This document shows, piece after piece, positions 27,432-36,544 of a stretch of 43,183 nt of DNA. Position numbers and translations under genes: made by a program. This DNA is from a virus. The notes under the pieces are model-generated. The model searched no databases. It worked only from the letters and a program-made list of their open reading frames with translations, and had not been told where the DNA came from. Each line of letters opens with the position of its first letter. Position 1 is the stretch's first letter. The stretch is from positions 1 through 43,183 of the IMG/VR virus record IMGVR_UViG_3300043435_000825, one strand, 5' to 3'.

Positions 27432-28442
27432 ATGAAACAAACAAAAAAAAGTAAAGTTGTAAATAAAAAAACGACTAAAGTAGTAGCAGATAAAAAACGT
27501 AAAATTACTTCTATGGTAAATAGTGTTAACAAAAAAATCAAAAAACCAACCAAAATAACATCTTTTAAAAAAGTAGTTACACACCAACCGCCTAAAAAAA
27601 ATAATAAAGTAAAATTAGATATTACATACGAATCTAAAAACTTATCTGAAATTAATGTTCCAAGAAATATTACCAGTAAAGATATAATAGTAATTAATGA
27701 TCTAAACGCTATTAATAAAGAAGTAGAAGAATTAACAGATGTTAGAAAAAAACGACGTGGTAGAAACAAAAAAGAAAAGATTTATTTTTCTAAAAAGACT
27801 GAGGAAGCAATTATTGAGTATAATTTAGCAACAGATATGGTAATAAGAAACGAAATATATGAAAATCGTATAAAGTATAGTTTTGATAAATTAGTTGAAA
27901 ACATATTCAATACATTCAAATTTACTTATTTTGATAATAGTCCATTAGAAATTCAAAAAGAAACTGTAACGCATTTAGTTTCTAATATGCATAAATTTGA
28001 AGCGGGTAAAGGCAAAGCTTTTAGTTATTTCAGTATTGTTGCTAAAAACTATTTGATATTTCATAATAATAACAATTATAAACGATTCAATCAACATGTA
28101 GACATCAGTGACACGCCAGGTGACGACTGCGTTTGTTTGCAAACAGAAGATGCACATCATAAGACTATTCAAACACAAGAGTTTATGAAATTGTTAATTA
28201 ACTATTGGGAAAAAAATCTAACAAAGATATTTACCAAACAAAAAGATCTTAATATAGCATATGCAGTAATCGAATTATTTCGTAGTAGTGATAGAATAGA
28301 AAATTTTAATAAAAAAACACTGTACTTATATATAAGAGAATTAAGTAATTGCAAAACACAACAAATTACTAAAATCATTAATAAGATGAAATCATATCAA
28401 AATGTAGTTATGAAAAATTACGCAGACAGCGGTAAAGTATAA
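27432..28442 (+). CDS. gp55-like late-transcription sigma factor
   Basis: 336 aa. Residues 115-225 match the T4-like late sigma family: E-E-A-I-I-E-Y-N, I-K-Y-S-F-D-K-L-V-E-N-I-F-N-T-F-K-F, then H-K-F-E-A-G-K-G-K-A-F-S-Y-F-S-I-V-A-K-N-Y-L-I, the sigma-2-like region that reads the late promoter -10. In T4 this protein binds host RNA polymerase and recognises TATAAATA. The first 75 residues are very rich in Lys and likely disordered, and the protein is nearly twice the length of T4 gp55 (185 aa). It is the natural candidate to read the TATTTATA boxes in this window. Followed by a terminator. Confidence 0.8.
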   Translation: MKQTKKSKVVNKKTTKVVADKKRKITSMVNSVNKKIKKPTKITSFKKVVTHQPPKKNNKVKLDITYESKNLSEINVPRNITSKDIIVINDLNAINKEVEELTDVRKKRRGRNKKEKIYFSKKTEEAIIEYNLATDMVIRNEIYENRIKYSFDKLVENIFNTFKFTYFDNSPLEIQKETVTHLVSNMHKFEAGKGKAFSYFSIVAKNYLIFHNNNNYKRFNQHVDISDTPGDDCVCLQTEDAHHKTIQTQEFMKLLINYWEKNLTKIFTKQKDLNIAYAVIELFRSSDRIENFNKKTLYLYIRELSNCKTQQITKIINKMKSYQNVVMKNYADSGKV

Positions 28443-28460
28443 CACAAAACAAAACAAATA

Positions 28461-28485
28461 AACCACTCCAAATGGAGTGGTTTTT
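28461..28485 (+). terminator. Rho-independent terminator
   Basis: Stem AACCACTCCA/TGGAGTGGTT with a very short loop, then TTTTCT. It separates the sigma-factor unit from the baseplate operon. Confidence 0.88.
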
Positions 28486-28486
28486 C

Positions 28487-28494
28487 TATTTATA
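28487..28494 (+). promoter_or_regulatory. TATTTATA box at the head of the baseplate operon
   Basis: TATTTATA ends 5 nt before the ATG at 28500 and follows directly on a terminator, so a promoter is needed here. A single operon of at least ten structural genes lies downstream. Confidence 0.6.
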
Positions 28495-28499
28495 GATAT

Positions 28500-28841
28500 A
28501 TGGACTTAAATTTTGAAATTTACAAAGGAAAGAATTTTTCGGGTCTTTGTAAGGATATAGTGAAAAATTCAGAGAATAAAAAAGATCAAATCGATATATT
28601 AATATCGGAGTTACGGAGTTTGATCAAAACCATCAATGATGCTACCATCATAGTTCCTATGATTAAAGATTACTATGATGTAGGAATTAAAAACGATGAA
28701 CAGTTAGTTAAGTTAGCGTCTGTTGTACAACGTTTGGTGGCTAAAGGTGAAGCTAGCGGCGAAGGTTCTTCTATGATATTAAGTGAAGACGAACGTAAAC
28801 AATTGATGGAGGAAGTTATAACAATCAGTAAAGGCGAATAA
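28500..28841 (+). CDS. First gene of baseplate operon, hypothetical
   Basis: 113 aa, helical. The middle reads I-V-P-M-I-K-D-Y-Y-D-V-G-I-K-N-D-E-Q-L-V and the end E-D-E-R-K-Q-L-M-E-E-V. No family recognised. One nt separates it from the spike gene, so it belongs to the baseplate unit and may be an assembly chaperone or small structural part. Confidence 0.75.
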   Translation: MDLNFEIYKGKNFSGLCKDIVKNSENKKDQIDILISELRSLIKTINDATIIVPMIKDYYDVGIKNDEQLVKLASVVQRLVAKGEASGEGSSMILSEDERKQLMEEVITISKGE

Positions 28842-28842
28842 T

Positions 28843-30519
28843 ATGGTAAGCACAGACGTATCCAAATCAAATAAATCACCACAGTTAAATGATCAACAAA
28901 TAAAAGATTTGGTTGATATTCGCTCACCCATACAACTTGCTGTCGTAGTCGATATAATTTTTGACGAAACTCATATAAAATTACAAGATGCGTATAAACA
29001 AAAAATAAATCCGCAAACGGTTCCGCTTAATTATAAGAATGAACCAGCAAATGAAAACGATGTGGATTTTTCTTATATTGGACGTGCTAAAGTAAGAATA
29101 TTATCACAAGAAAAAAAATCATCGGTTGAAAAATTACCTTGGGCTATACCACTTGAACAAACTATAACACAATATCCACTGGTTAATGAATTGGTATTGG
29201 TGCAAAAGGTTGGAAACAATTATTATTATAGTAAACCATTAAACAAATTCAACTTCCCCAATAATATTGATTATACAGTTGAAACAGTATATAGCGAAGA
29301 TGGAACGCCGGCTGTCCCTTTTTATTTTGATGGTAATAGAGCCACTTATACATCCGCTCCAATTTATTCGAAGTATAATAATATAGGATATGTAGGACAA
29401 TATTTCATTTCAAATCCATTTATACGATTGGTCAAGAAAAATGAAGGGGATACTATAATAGAAAGTAGATTTGGTCAGTCAATTAGATTTAGTGCATATG
29501 ATGATAATAGACAAAATGATAAAGGTGTATATTCATCTTACGATTTGAATGGTAATTTATTGAAAGACTCAATCGGCGGTGGATATGGTAATCCTAAACT
29601 TACTATTAGAAATAGACAACGAAATATTGCTTTGGATGAACCACAACAATTACATCCTAAGTTGCCACCTATTCGTAAAATTACACCGGTTGAAAAGAAT
29701 TTTGGCGGACAAATACCAGAAGATATTAACAACGACGGGTCCACTATTCAGCTAACAAGTGGCAAAACATCAAGTGAATGGAAAACTACAGTTTATAAAA
29801 GTATATTTGGTATAACGTCAAATGGAGAGTCAACAGAAGAACAAATAAGATTCAATCCAAAAGGTTCGACATCATTTAAGTTTCCAACTTTAAACAGCGA
29901 TCAAATTGTAATAAATACAGATAGATTGGTACTAAGTAGTAGATTCGCAGAAACATTACATTTTAGTAAAAAACGGTATGCCATAACTACTGATAGTGAA
30001 TATACAGTGGATGCTAATGATAATGTAGTTATAACTACAAATAATACCGCTTGTATTAATGCGCCACAAATATTTTTGGGACAATATGGAGAAACAAATG
30101 AACCAGCATTGTTAGGTCAAACAACTGTAGATTGGATGTATGATCTTTGTAATTGGTTATTGGACCACGTTCATTGGTCTCATCATGTGCATCCACATCC
30201 ACATACACATCCTAGATCAGGAAATGCAACTCCAGAGAATACAAGAGATGCTAATCCAGATCAAACACAAATACCAGTACAACAAATTAAACTACAATTA
30301 TTAAGAGATAATTTACACAAGACACTAAGTAGACGTGTATTTGTTACCGGAGGCGGATATGCGCCTGGTAGCAATGGAGTTAAACCAGCTGGTAGTGGCG
30401 GAGAGTGTAAAGATCCAATAAAAATTAATACTGTTACAGGTGCTGGAGTTGTGGGGGATTTCAAAGGTAGAAATCGTCGAGAAGGGCCAGTACAAGTCGA
30501 ATTTGAATTTCAGAATTAA
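28843..30519 (+). CDS. Baseplate hub/spike protein with OB-fold (gp5-like)
   Basis: 558 aa. Residues 80-130 show the OB-fold of phage spikes: Y-I-G-R-A-K-V-R-I-L, L-P-W-A-I-P-L, and P-L-V-N-E-L-V-L-V. A long beta-rich part follows (I-R-F-S-A-Y-D-D-N, then N-T-A-C-I-N-A-P-Q-I-F-L-G). A His-rich loop at about 442-457 (H-V-H-W-S-H-H-V-H-P-H-P-H-T-H) could bind a metal, as in many spike tips. There is no lysozyme domain as in T4 gp5. The protein probably forms the trimeric spike under the baseplate. Confidence 0.75.
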   Translation: MVSTDVSKSNKSPQLNDQQIKDLVDIRSPIQLAVVVDIIFDETHIKLQDAYKQKINPQTVPLNYKNEPANENDVDFSYIGRAKVRILSQEKKSSVEKLPWAIPLEQTITQYPLVNELVLVQKVGNNYYYSKPLNKFNFPNNIDYTVETVYSEDGTPAVPFYFDGNRATYTSAPIYSKYNNIGYVGQYFISNPFIRLVKKNEGDTIIESRFGQSIRFSAYDDNRQNDKGVYSSYDLNGNLLKDSIGGGYGNPKLTIRNRQRNIALDEPQQLHPKLPPIRKITPVEKNFGGQIPEDINNDGSTIQLTSGKTSSEWKTTVYKSIFGITSNGESTEEQIRFNPKGSTSFKFPTLNSDQIVINTDRLVLSSRFAETLHFSKKRYAITTDSEYTVDANDNVVITTNNTACINAPQIFLGQYGETNEPALLGQTTVDWMYDLCNWLLDHVHWSHHVHPHPHTHPRSGNATPENTRDANPDQTQIPVQQIKLQLLRDNLHKTLSRRVFVTGGGYAPGSNGVKPAGSGGECKDPIKINTVTGAGVVGDFKGRNRREGPVQVEFEFQN

Positions 30520-30524
30520 ATACC

Positions 30525-31772
30525 ATGAGCAATTATTATGTATCTTATAAACAAGTAGTGTCTTGGAATGGCACGGTATTTAATGCTAATCAATATAGAA
30601 AAGCAATAAATGCTTTTTATTCTAAAATTGATTTAGTTAATCCAAATTTAAAAACTGATCAATCAGCTTCATCTGTATTTGATGTACCCATAAGAAATCT
30701 ATCACCTGATGCATCTTTTCCAAGTGAATGGAGTTTTGATTTAAATGGAAACTTTTCAACAACAGTCCGAGATGAAGTATCTGGTCTTTTTAGAGCATTT
30801 TTAGTTTTGAGCGGAGATGTTAAAGTTCCAAGAATAACGTCAACTGGTAAAACTTTACGAGTAATTATAGCTGCTGCCAATAAAAGTTTAATTGCTATAG
30901 GTAAAACTCCTGAAGAAGCTTTTAATTATGCATTTAAAGAAGCAAGAGAATCTCTTTTACGAACACTAGCAGATCAAATTAATGTGTCGGGTAGGGGAAT
31001 TAAAGTAGAAATACAAGATCCATTTACCGATCCAGATCCAGCGTTGCCTGGTCCGCCTACACAAACGATATCAGGAGTTGCCAATAAAGCTCCTTTGGTA
31101 GACAATCCTAACATAAAACTCCCCACCCAAGAAGCAAAGGGGTTAGACGCGAATGTAGCGCAACAAGCAGCTTCAAAAACCCAGGGCGCTACAAGTAATA
31201 CTACGTCTGAAGTTCAAGGTGCCGCCGATAAAGCACAAAGCGCATTTGGTAAACCGGATGGATTGGGTAAGGATTGGTCGCCTGATAAGTTTAGTCCTGA
31301 ATCTATAGCTGGAAATGAAAAAATTGTAAATGCTAAAACAGGTATAATTGAATCCACGTCCAAATTAGCTAAAGGGTTAAAAGGTGGATTGTTAGGTGGT
31401 GCTCTTGGTGCTGGAGTAGGGGCCTTAGCTGGAGGCGGTAAAGGAGCATTAATAGGCGGATTGAGTGGTACAGCACTTGGTGCCGGATTATCTGTTGGTG
31501 GTGTAACAGGAGCAGCATTAGCCGGTGGTGGATTAGGAGCCGGAATAGGTGGAATAGTTGGGGGTGGAAAAGGTGCTTTAATTGGAGCTGTATCAGGAGG
31601 AGCAGTTGGTGCAGCTGCTGCTAAATTAGCAAGTGTTAAAAAAGGAATGCCTAAACCAAATATACCAAAACCACCCAGTACACCCCGTATCAAGACTATC
31701 AAGATACCCAGACCATCTGATACAAAAGGCGCACAAGCATTATTAAATTTACCTAAATCTCGTTTGGGTTAA
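30525..31772 (+). CDS. Structural protein with glycine-zipper C terminus
   Basis: 415 aa. Residues 1-165 form an alpha/beta domain (Y-Y-V-S-Y-K-Q-V-V-S-W-N-G at the start). A Gln/Ala-rich linker follows. Residues 285-366 are a long glycine zipper (G-G-L-L-G-G-A-L-G-A-G-V-G-A-L-A-G-G-G-K-G and further), repeated twice, which can insert in or span membranes. A basic Pro-rich tail (P-K-P-N-I-P-K-P-P) ends it. It sits between spike and wedge genes. A membrane-entering role during DNA injection is possible. Confidence 0.7.
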   Translation: MSNYYVSYKQVVSWNGTVFNANQYRKAINAFYSKIDLVNPNLKTDQSASSVFDVPIRNLSPDASFPSEWSFDLNGNFSTTVRDEVSGLFRAFLVLSGDVKVPRITSTGKTLRVIIAAANKSLIAIGKTPEEAFNYAFKEARESLLRTLADQINVSGRGIKVEIQDPFTDPDPALPGPPTQTISGVANKAPLVDNPNIKLPTQEAKGLDANVAQQAASKTQGATSNTTSEVQGAADKAQSAFGKPDGLGKDWSPDKFSPESIAGNEKIVNAKTGIIESTSKLAKGLKGGLLGGALGAGVGALAGGGKGALIGGLSGTALGAGLSVGGVTGAALAGGGLGAGIGGIVGGGKGALIGAVSGGAVGAAAAKLASVKKGMPKPNIPKPPSTPRIKTIKIPRPSDTKGAQALLNLPKSRLG

Positions 31773-31789
31773 TAATTATATATAATAAT

Positions 31790-32260
31790 ATGAAAATAGA
31801 TATATTAAAAGAATTCATTAAGAAAACAGTACAACAAGAGGTACGAAACGTAGTACAATCTGAACTTAAACTTCAATTGGCAGAAATATTCTCTAAAGAA
31901 GTTATTCAATCCAAGAAAAAATCATCTGATTCTGATTTAGAACAACAAATTCTAAAAGAATTGGATGTGATGAATGAATCTGCGGTTGTTGAGGAACCAG
32001 TTAAACCCACGAAAAAGTTTGTAAAGTATACCAGTAACCCAATGTTGAATGATATTTTAAACCAAACCACCGGTGGTGTGCCACAAGAAGGCAGTATGGT
32101 TAGTATGATGGGTGGATATGGAAACAGTACACAAGAAGTTATTACAGAAACCAAAGTGCCTGAAAATGCTCCTGCTCCTGTAAAAGGCGTTTATTCAGCG
32201 ATAAACAGAGATTATCGTGCTTTACTAAAAGCAGTGGATAGTAAAAAGTCTAAGGTTTAA
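31790..32260 (+). CDS. Hypothetical baseplate-operon protein
   Basis: 156 aa. N-terminal helix I-K-K-T-V-Q-Q-E-V-R-N-V-V-Q-S-E-L-K-L-Q-L-A-E-I, then a disordered central stretch with M-V-S-M-M-G-G-Y-G, and a C-terminal Y-S-A-I-N-R-D-Y-R-A-L-L-K-A. Two nt from the gp25-like gene. Function unknown; operon position suggests a tail assembly or head-tail function. Confidence 0.7.
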   Translation: MKIDILKEFIKKTVQQEVRNVVQSELKLQLAEIFSKEVIQSKKKSSDSDLEQQILKELDVMNESAVVEEPVKPTKKFVKYTSNPMLNDILNQTTGGVPQEGSMVSMMGGYGNSTQEVITETKVPENAPAPVKGVYSAINRDYRALLKAVDSKKSKV

Positions 32261-32262
32261 TT

Positions 32263-32664
32263 ATGGCTAAAAAAGCACTAGGACTTAAAATACCGTTTAG
32301 ATTGGGTCAAGATGGTTATTTTGAAACAAATACTGATACTATTTCACAAGTTTCTAGTAATATACGGAATCTTTTATTAACCAAACCTGGAGAACGTAGG
32401 TTTAATAATGCATTTGGTTCTTCATTATATAAAGTGTTGTTTGATCAAAATGAATTGGGTGAAATGTTGCCGATGTTAGTAAATCTTATTCAAAATGATG
32501 TAAATAGATTTATGAACGGTATAATAGTTGAAGACGTTAAAGTTCAATTATTGGAAAATGATGTTGTAAATAATAATTATAATAAAATATTTATAAAAGT
32601 AGCCTTTAGTTACAAAGAATTACAATCCACAACTGAAGTGATCATCACAAACAATAATATATAA
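32263..32664 (+). CDS. gp25-like baseplate wedge protein
   Basis: 133 aa, the normal size of gp25/GPW. I-P-F-R-L-G-Q-D-G-Y-F at the start, V-S-S-N-I-R-N-L-L-L-T-K-P-G-E-R-R-F-N-N-A-F-G-S-S-L-Y as the conserved T-x-x-G-E-R block, then the wedge end E-V-I-I-T. It joins the inner wedge and contacts the sheath. The stop TAA shares its final A with the ATG of the gp6-like gene, so the two are coupled. Confidence 0.93.
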   Translation: MAKKALGLKIPFRLGQDGYFETNTDTISQVSSNIRNLLLTKPGERRFNNAFGSSLYKVLFDQNELGEMLPMLVNLIQNDVNRFMNGIIVEDVKVQLLENDVVNNNYNKIFIKVAFSYKELQSTTEVIITNNNI

Positions 32665-34649
32665 TGCAACAATTAATTAACAAAACCTTCAAGGCTAATA
32701 CAAAAGACGTTTTGTATTTAAATCGTGATTTTACTTCTTTAAAACAACAACTAATTGATTTCACTAAACAGTATTATCCACAAAGTTATAAAGATTTTAG
32801 TGAAAGTTCACCAGGCCAAATCTTTATCGAACAAGCGTCTTTTGTGGGAGATGTATTGTCATATTACACTGATTATCAATTTAAAGAAAGTTTTATTCAA
32901 TTCGCGGGTGAACGTAAAAATATTATAAACCAAGCTCAATTTTTGGGATATAAACCAAAGGTATCTTCGGTATCATCCACTAATGTAGAATTGTTTCAAT
33001 TGTTGCCCGCGACACGTACTTCGGGCGTTAATGGCGAATATGTACCTGATGAACGATACTGTTTGATTTTAAAACCATATACACAACTATCTAGTGTATC
33101 AGGTGTGTCATTTATAGTCGAAGAAAGTGTAGATTTTAGTCAAGATACTTTATTTTCACCAAGACAAATAAGTGTTTACAATCGTGATAATACAGGAGCA
33201 CCATTATTTTACCTGATAAAGAAATCCACACAATGTTATTCTGGTAGAATAACAACAAAAACATTTAGTGTTGGCGATCCACAATCATTTTTAAAAATAA
33301 AGTTAGATGAAACTAATGTGGTTAAAATAATAAGTGTGGTGGATTCTAATGGCAACAATTACTATGAAACACAGTATCTAGCACAAGATACAATTCCACT
33401 ATTGATTGATAATGTACCTCTTACCAATCAAACGTTATCACCATATAGAAATGAAACTCCTAAGATTTTAAAGTATCTAAGAACCGAACGTAGATTTATT
33501 ACAACGGTAGATCAGAATAATTTTACTTATATTCAATTTGGGGCGAATACAGAAAATTACGAAAATACAGTTATTATACCAAATCCAACTAATGTTGGTG
33601 TAGCTTTATCCAATTTAAAGAATCTAAATATATCTTTAGACGGTACAAATGTATTAAAGGCCAATTCATACGGTGTGTCTCCATCAAATACAACATTGAC
33701 AGTTAATTATGTTGTTGGTGGTGGTTTAGATTCAAATGTAAATTCCGATGAAATAAATAAGATTGCTAGTACGGATTATTTAAATGACGTGACCAGTTTA
33801 ACTGATAGCGAAGTGATTCTATTAAACAATTTTAAAAATTCATTGAGAGTAAATAATCCACTTTCATCAACTGGTGGTAATGACGCGGATACAAATGAGG
33901 AAATACGACAAAATGCTATATTAAACTTTTCCGCTCAAAATAGAATGGTTACTTCCGATGATATTCTACTAAGAGTATATTCATTGCCATCTTATTTAGG
34001 TAATATTTCAAAAGCATATGTTGAAAGCAATTCAAATAGACGAGTTCAATATAACCAATTAATAAAAGGCGTAATAACCGAAGACGGAAATGAAACATTA
34101 GATTTAAATCCATTAAATCCACTAGATAGAAGAAAGTTTTTGGAATCGAGTAATCCATTTACAAACAATCTTTATTTGTTAGGGTATGATGTTAATAAAA
34201 ATTTGACAACATTGAATCCAGCTACGTTACAAAATTTAATAAGTTATCTAAATAATTTCAAAATACTCACGGACAAAATCAATATTATTGATGGTTATAT
34301 TATCAATTTAGGATTCGATTTTAAAATTACAGTATTCACTGGCTTTAATAAACGAGATGTATTAAACAATTGTATTCAATCTGTAAAAAACTATTTGAAT
34401 ATTGATAATATTAGTTTTAACCAACCGATAAATCTCAGTCAACTCAATTTTGAAATAATGAAAAACGAAGGGGTCCAATCTGTAATTGAGTTGAAGATTA
34501 AGAATTTAACAATTGATGATGGTAATTATTCACCTATAGCATATAATGTAAGTATTGCTACACAAAATAATATTCTCTATCCATCAAAAGACCCATCAGT
34601 ATTTGAAATTAAATATCCCGACAACGATATAAAAGGATTGGTAGTATAA
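32664..34649 (+). CDS. gp6-like baseplate wedge protein (J-like)
   Basis: 661 aa. The start Y-L-N-R-D-F-T-S-L-K-Q-Q-L-I-D-F-T-K-Q-Y-Y-P-Q-S-Y-K-D-F and G-Q-I-F-I-E-Q-A-S-F-V-G-D-V-L-S-Y-Y-T-D are the typical opening of gp6. Later, Q-N-R-M-V-T-S-D-D-I-L-L-R and S-Q-L-N-F-E-I-M-K-N-E-G-V-Q-S-V match the baseplate J family. Gp6 forms the ring that ties six wedges together. It follows the gp25-like gene as in T4-related phages, one nt before the next gene. Confidence 0.9.
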   Translation: MQQLINKTFKANTKDVLYLNRDFTSLKQQLIDFTKQYYPQSYKDFSESSPGQIFIEQASFVGDVLSYYTDYQFKESFIQFAGERKNIINQAQFLGYKPKVSSVSSTNVELFQLLPATRTSGVNGEYVPDERYCLILKPYTQLSSVSGVSFIVEESVDFSQDTLFSPRQISVYNRDNTGAPLFYLIKKSTQCYSGRITTKTFSVGDPQSFLKIKLDETNVVKIISVVDSNGNNYYETQYLAQDTIPLLIDNVPLTNQTLSPYRNETPKILKYLRTERRFITTVDQNNFTYIQFGANTENYENTVIIPNPTNVGVALSNLKNLNISLDGTNVLKANSYGVSPSNTTLTVNYVVGGGLDSNVNSDEINKIASTDYLNDVTSLTDSEVILLNNFKNSLRVNNPLSSTGGNDADTNEEIRQNAILNFSAQNRMVTSDDILLRVYSLPSYLGNISKAYVESNSNRRVQYNQLIKGVITEDGNETLDLNPLNPLDRRKFLESSNPFTNNLYLLGYDVNKNLTTLNPATLQNLISYLNNFKILTDKINIIDGYIINLGFDFKITVFTGFNKRDVLNNCIQSVKNYLNIDNISFNQPINLSQLNFEIMKNEGVQSVIELKIKNLTIDDGNYSPIAYNVSIATQNNILYPSKDPSVFEIKYPDNDIKGLVV

Positions 34650-34650
34650 T

Positions 34651-36543
34651 ATGCATATTTTCATTTATCCATCTCAAGACACTTATATTAACAATTCCAA
34701 CAAATTCCAAAACAAAAATTTTGGAATAGACGAGGTGTTAGAAGTATATGCGTCGAACACAGGCAAAAAAACTGTGTACACAGATCCAAATTGGCACACT
34801 GCACCTCTTACCGCCTCTTCATATGGTAATAATGGATGGTTGTCATACACCACGTCTTCACTGTTCATTTATTCTGGTAGTAAGTGGTATGCTTTTAATC
34901 TTACATCTTCTGTAATACCAAATACATCATTTATTGCTAATTTTACAGGTAGATTATCTAATGTAACTACTAACCCAAAAAAACCACTTTATATTTCTGG
35001 ATCGGCAAATTATGCATCCGGATCATTTTCAGGTAGTATGAATATAACTAGTTACTCATTCTTTACAGGAAGTTGGAGTACAGGTAGTTTTTCTGGCTCT
35101 GTGAGAGTTGGTAGTTTTTTTACAAAATTAAAAGTAAACAAACGGACATATACAACAAGTCCATTAACTTCGTCTTTGACAGGTACAGGAAGCTTTAAAA
35201 ATTTAAGAGGGAAACTATTAGGAAAATCAAACACAGGCATACCGTGTAGCTCCAGTTTTTATTCGCCGGTAAGAGCTTTTAATTCAGGATCATTTACAGG
35301 AAGTTTTAGTGGTTCTAATTCTAAGTTGTATATAGAAACTTTAACTTCCAGTAAATTGTATTACACAGATGTCACAAATTTTGCCGGTTATTTCAAAGGT
35401 AAATATAGTGGGTCTTTTAAAGCTCCTTCGACAGCTATATACTTAAACTATCCAGAGTTTAGTAGAACATTAATTAAGTTTGACTTAAACACATTAAGTC
35501 AGTCTATTTCTACGAATGAAATTAGCAGTTCAAAGTTAAAATTTACACTCAATTTAAAAGCATGCGGTATGAGAAATCTTCCGCTAAATTACTCTATATA
35601 TGCTTATCCAATAAGTCAAAGTTGGGAAAATGGAAACGGTAGATATGCAGACGATGGTTCTCAACTAGGAGCTACTTGGAACAATAGAAGTTACTCAGGT
35701 AGTAATTTATGGTATGGTAATAAAATAACAAATAGTTATCAACAAGTAAATTATCTATTAACATCTTCATATTCAAGTGCTAGTTTTCAAAATCAAGGCG
35801 GTACTTGGTATTATAAAGTTCCAACTTCTTATACAAACAAACCAAAATGGATTTGCAACTCCACTTCGTTTCCATCATTGGTCAACAACGGATTGATTTG
35901 TAGTCAGTCATTCAGTTATGGTAATCAAAGTGATATATCAATGGATATAACACAGATTGTCCGTTCTTGGCTATGTGGTTGTATTCCAAATCAGGGACTT
36001 ATGTTATTGAGTTCATTTGAAATAAGTACGCCTCCTCTTCAACCAACCAATGGATTGTTACAGTTCTTCAGTAAAGATACCAATACTATTTATAGTCCAT
36101 ATATCGATGTCGGATGGAATGATACTGTATTTAGCACAGGCAGTTTAAAACCGGTGTCATCTTCTATACAAAATCTAATTACCTTGCAGTCATTAAACAG
36201 TGCATATAAAGCTGGTAGTGTTGCTAAAATATTTGTTTTTGCAAGAGATAAATATCCTTTAAAGACATTTAATAAATCATATCAACAACCCGCGATGGTC
36301 ACTCCTAAGTATTTACCAACTTCTTCCTATTATATGGTAAAAGATGCTGAATCCGAAGAGGTTTTAATTAATTTTGACGATTATACTAAATTAAGTTGCG
36401 ATGCTTCATATGGTAATTATTTTAAATTAAATACTAGCGGATTACCGCAAGAACGTTATTTAACAGTATTTATTAAGGTAGAGTACAAAGATGGAACAGT
36501 TGACATCGTTGATACTGGGAAAATATTTAAAATAACTCGTTAG
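34651..36543 (+). CDS. Baseplate-associated fibre protein with DNRLRE-like domain
   Basis: 630 aa. I-Y-P-S-Q-D-T-Y-I-N-N and N-F-G-I-D-E-V-L-E-V-Y-A near the start, then T-L-I-K-F-D-L-N-T-L and A-Y-P-I-S-Q-S-W-E, a pattern of DNRLRE-type beta domains. The middle has repeats of G-S-F-S-G-S-(M/V/F), also seen in the fibre at 21763. M-D-I-T-Q-I-V-R-S-W and a C-terminal beta domain complete it. Position between gp6-like and gp7-like genes suggests a wedge or short-fibre protein. Confidence 0.7.
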   Translation: MHIFIYPSQDTYINNSNKFQNKNFGIDEVLEVYASNTGKKTVYTDPNWHTAPLTASSYGNNGWLSYTTSSLFIYSGSKWYAFNLTSSVIPNTSFIANFTGRLSNVTTNPKKPLYISGSANYASGSFSGSMNITSYSFFTGSWSTGSFSGSVRVGSFFTKLKVNKRTYTTSPLTSSLTGTGSFKNLRGKLLGKSNTGIPCSSSFYSPVRAFNSGSFTGSFSGSNSKLYIETLTSSKLYYTDVTNFAGYFKGKYSGSFKAPSTAIYLNYPEFSRTLIKFDLNTLSQSISTNEISSSKLKFTLNLKACGMRNLPLNYSIYAYPISQSWENGNGRYADDGSQLGATWNNRSYSGSNLWYGNKITNSYQQVNYLLTSSYSSASFQNQGGTWYYKVPTSYTNKPKWICNSTSFPSLVNNGLICSQSFSYGNQSDISMDITQIVRSWLCGCIPNQGLMLLSSFEISTPPLQPTNGLLQFFSKDTNTIYSPYIDVGWNDTVFSTGSLKPVSSSIQNLITLQSLNSAYKAGSVAKIFVFARDKYPLKTFNKSYQQPAMVTPKYLPTSSYYMVKDAESEEVLINFDDYTKLSCDASYGNYFKLNTSGLPQERYLTVFIKVEYKDGTVDIVDTGKIFKITR

Positions 36544-36544
36544 T

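Noticed and set aside
27356-27769. Minus-strand Phe/Leu-rich frame
   Set aside because: It is the antisense of the Lys-rich start of the late sigma factor and only mimics a membrane protein.
31214-31702. Minus-strand Pro/Ala-rich frame
   Set aside because: It is the shadow of the glycine-zipper coding region on the plus strand.
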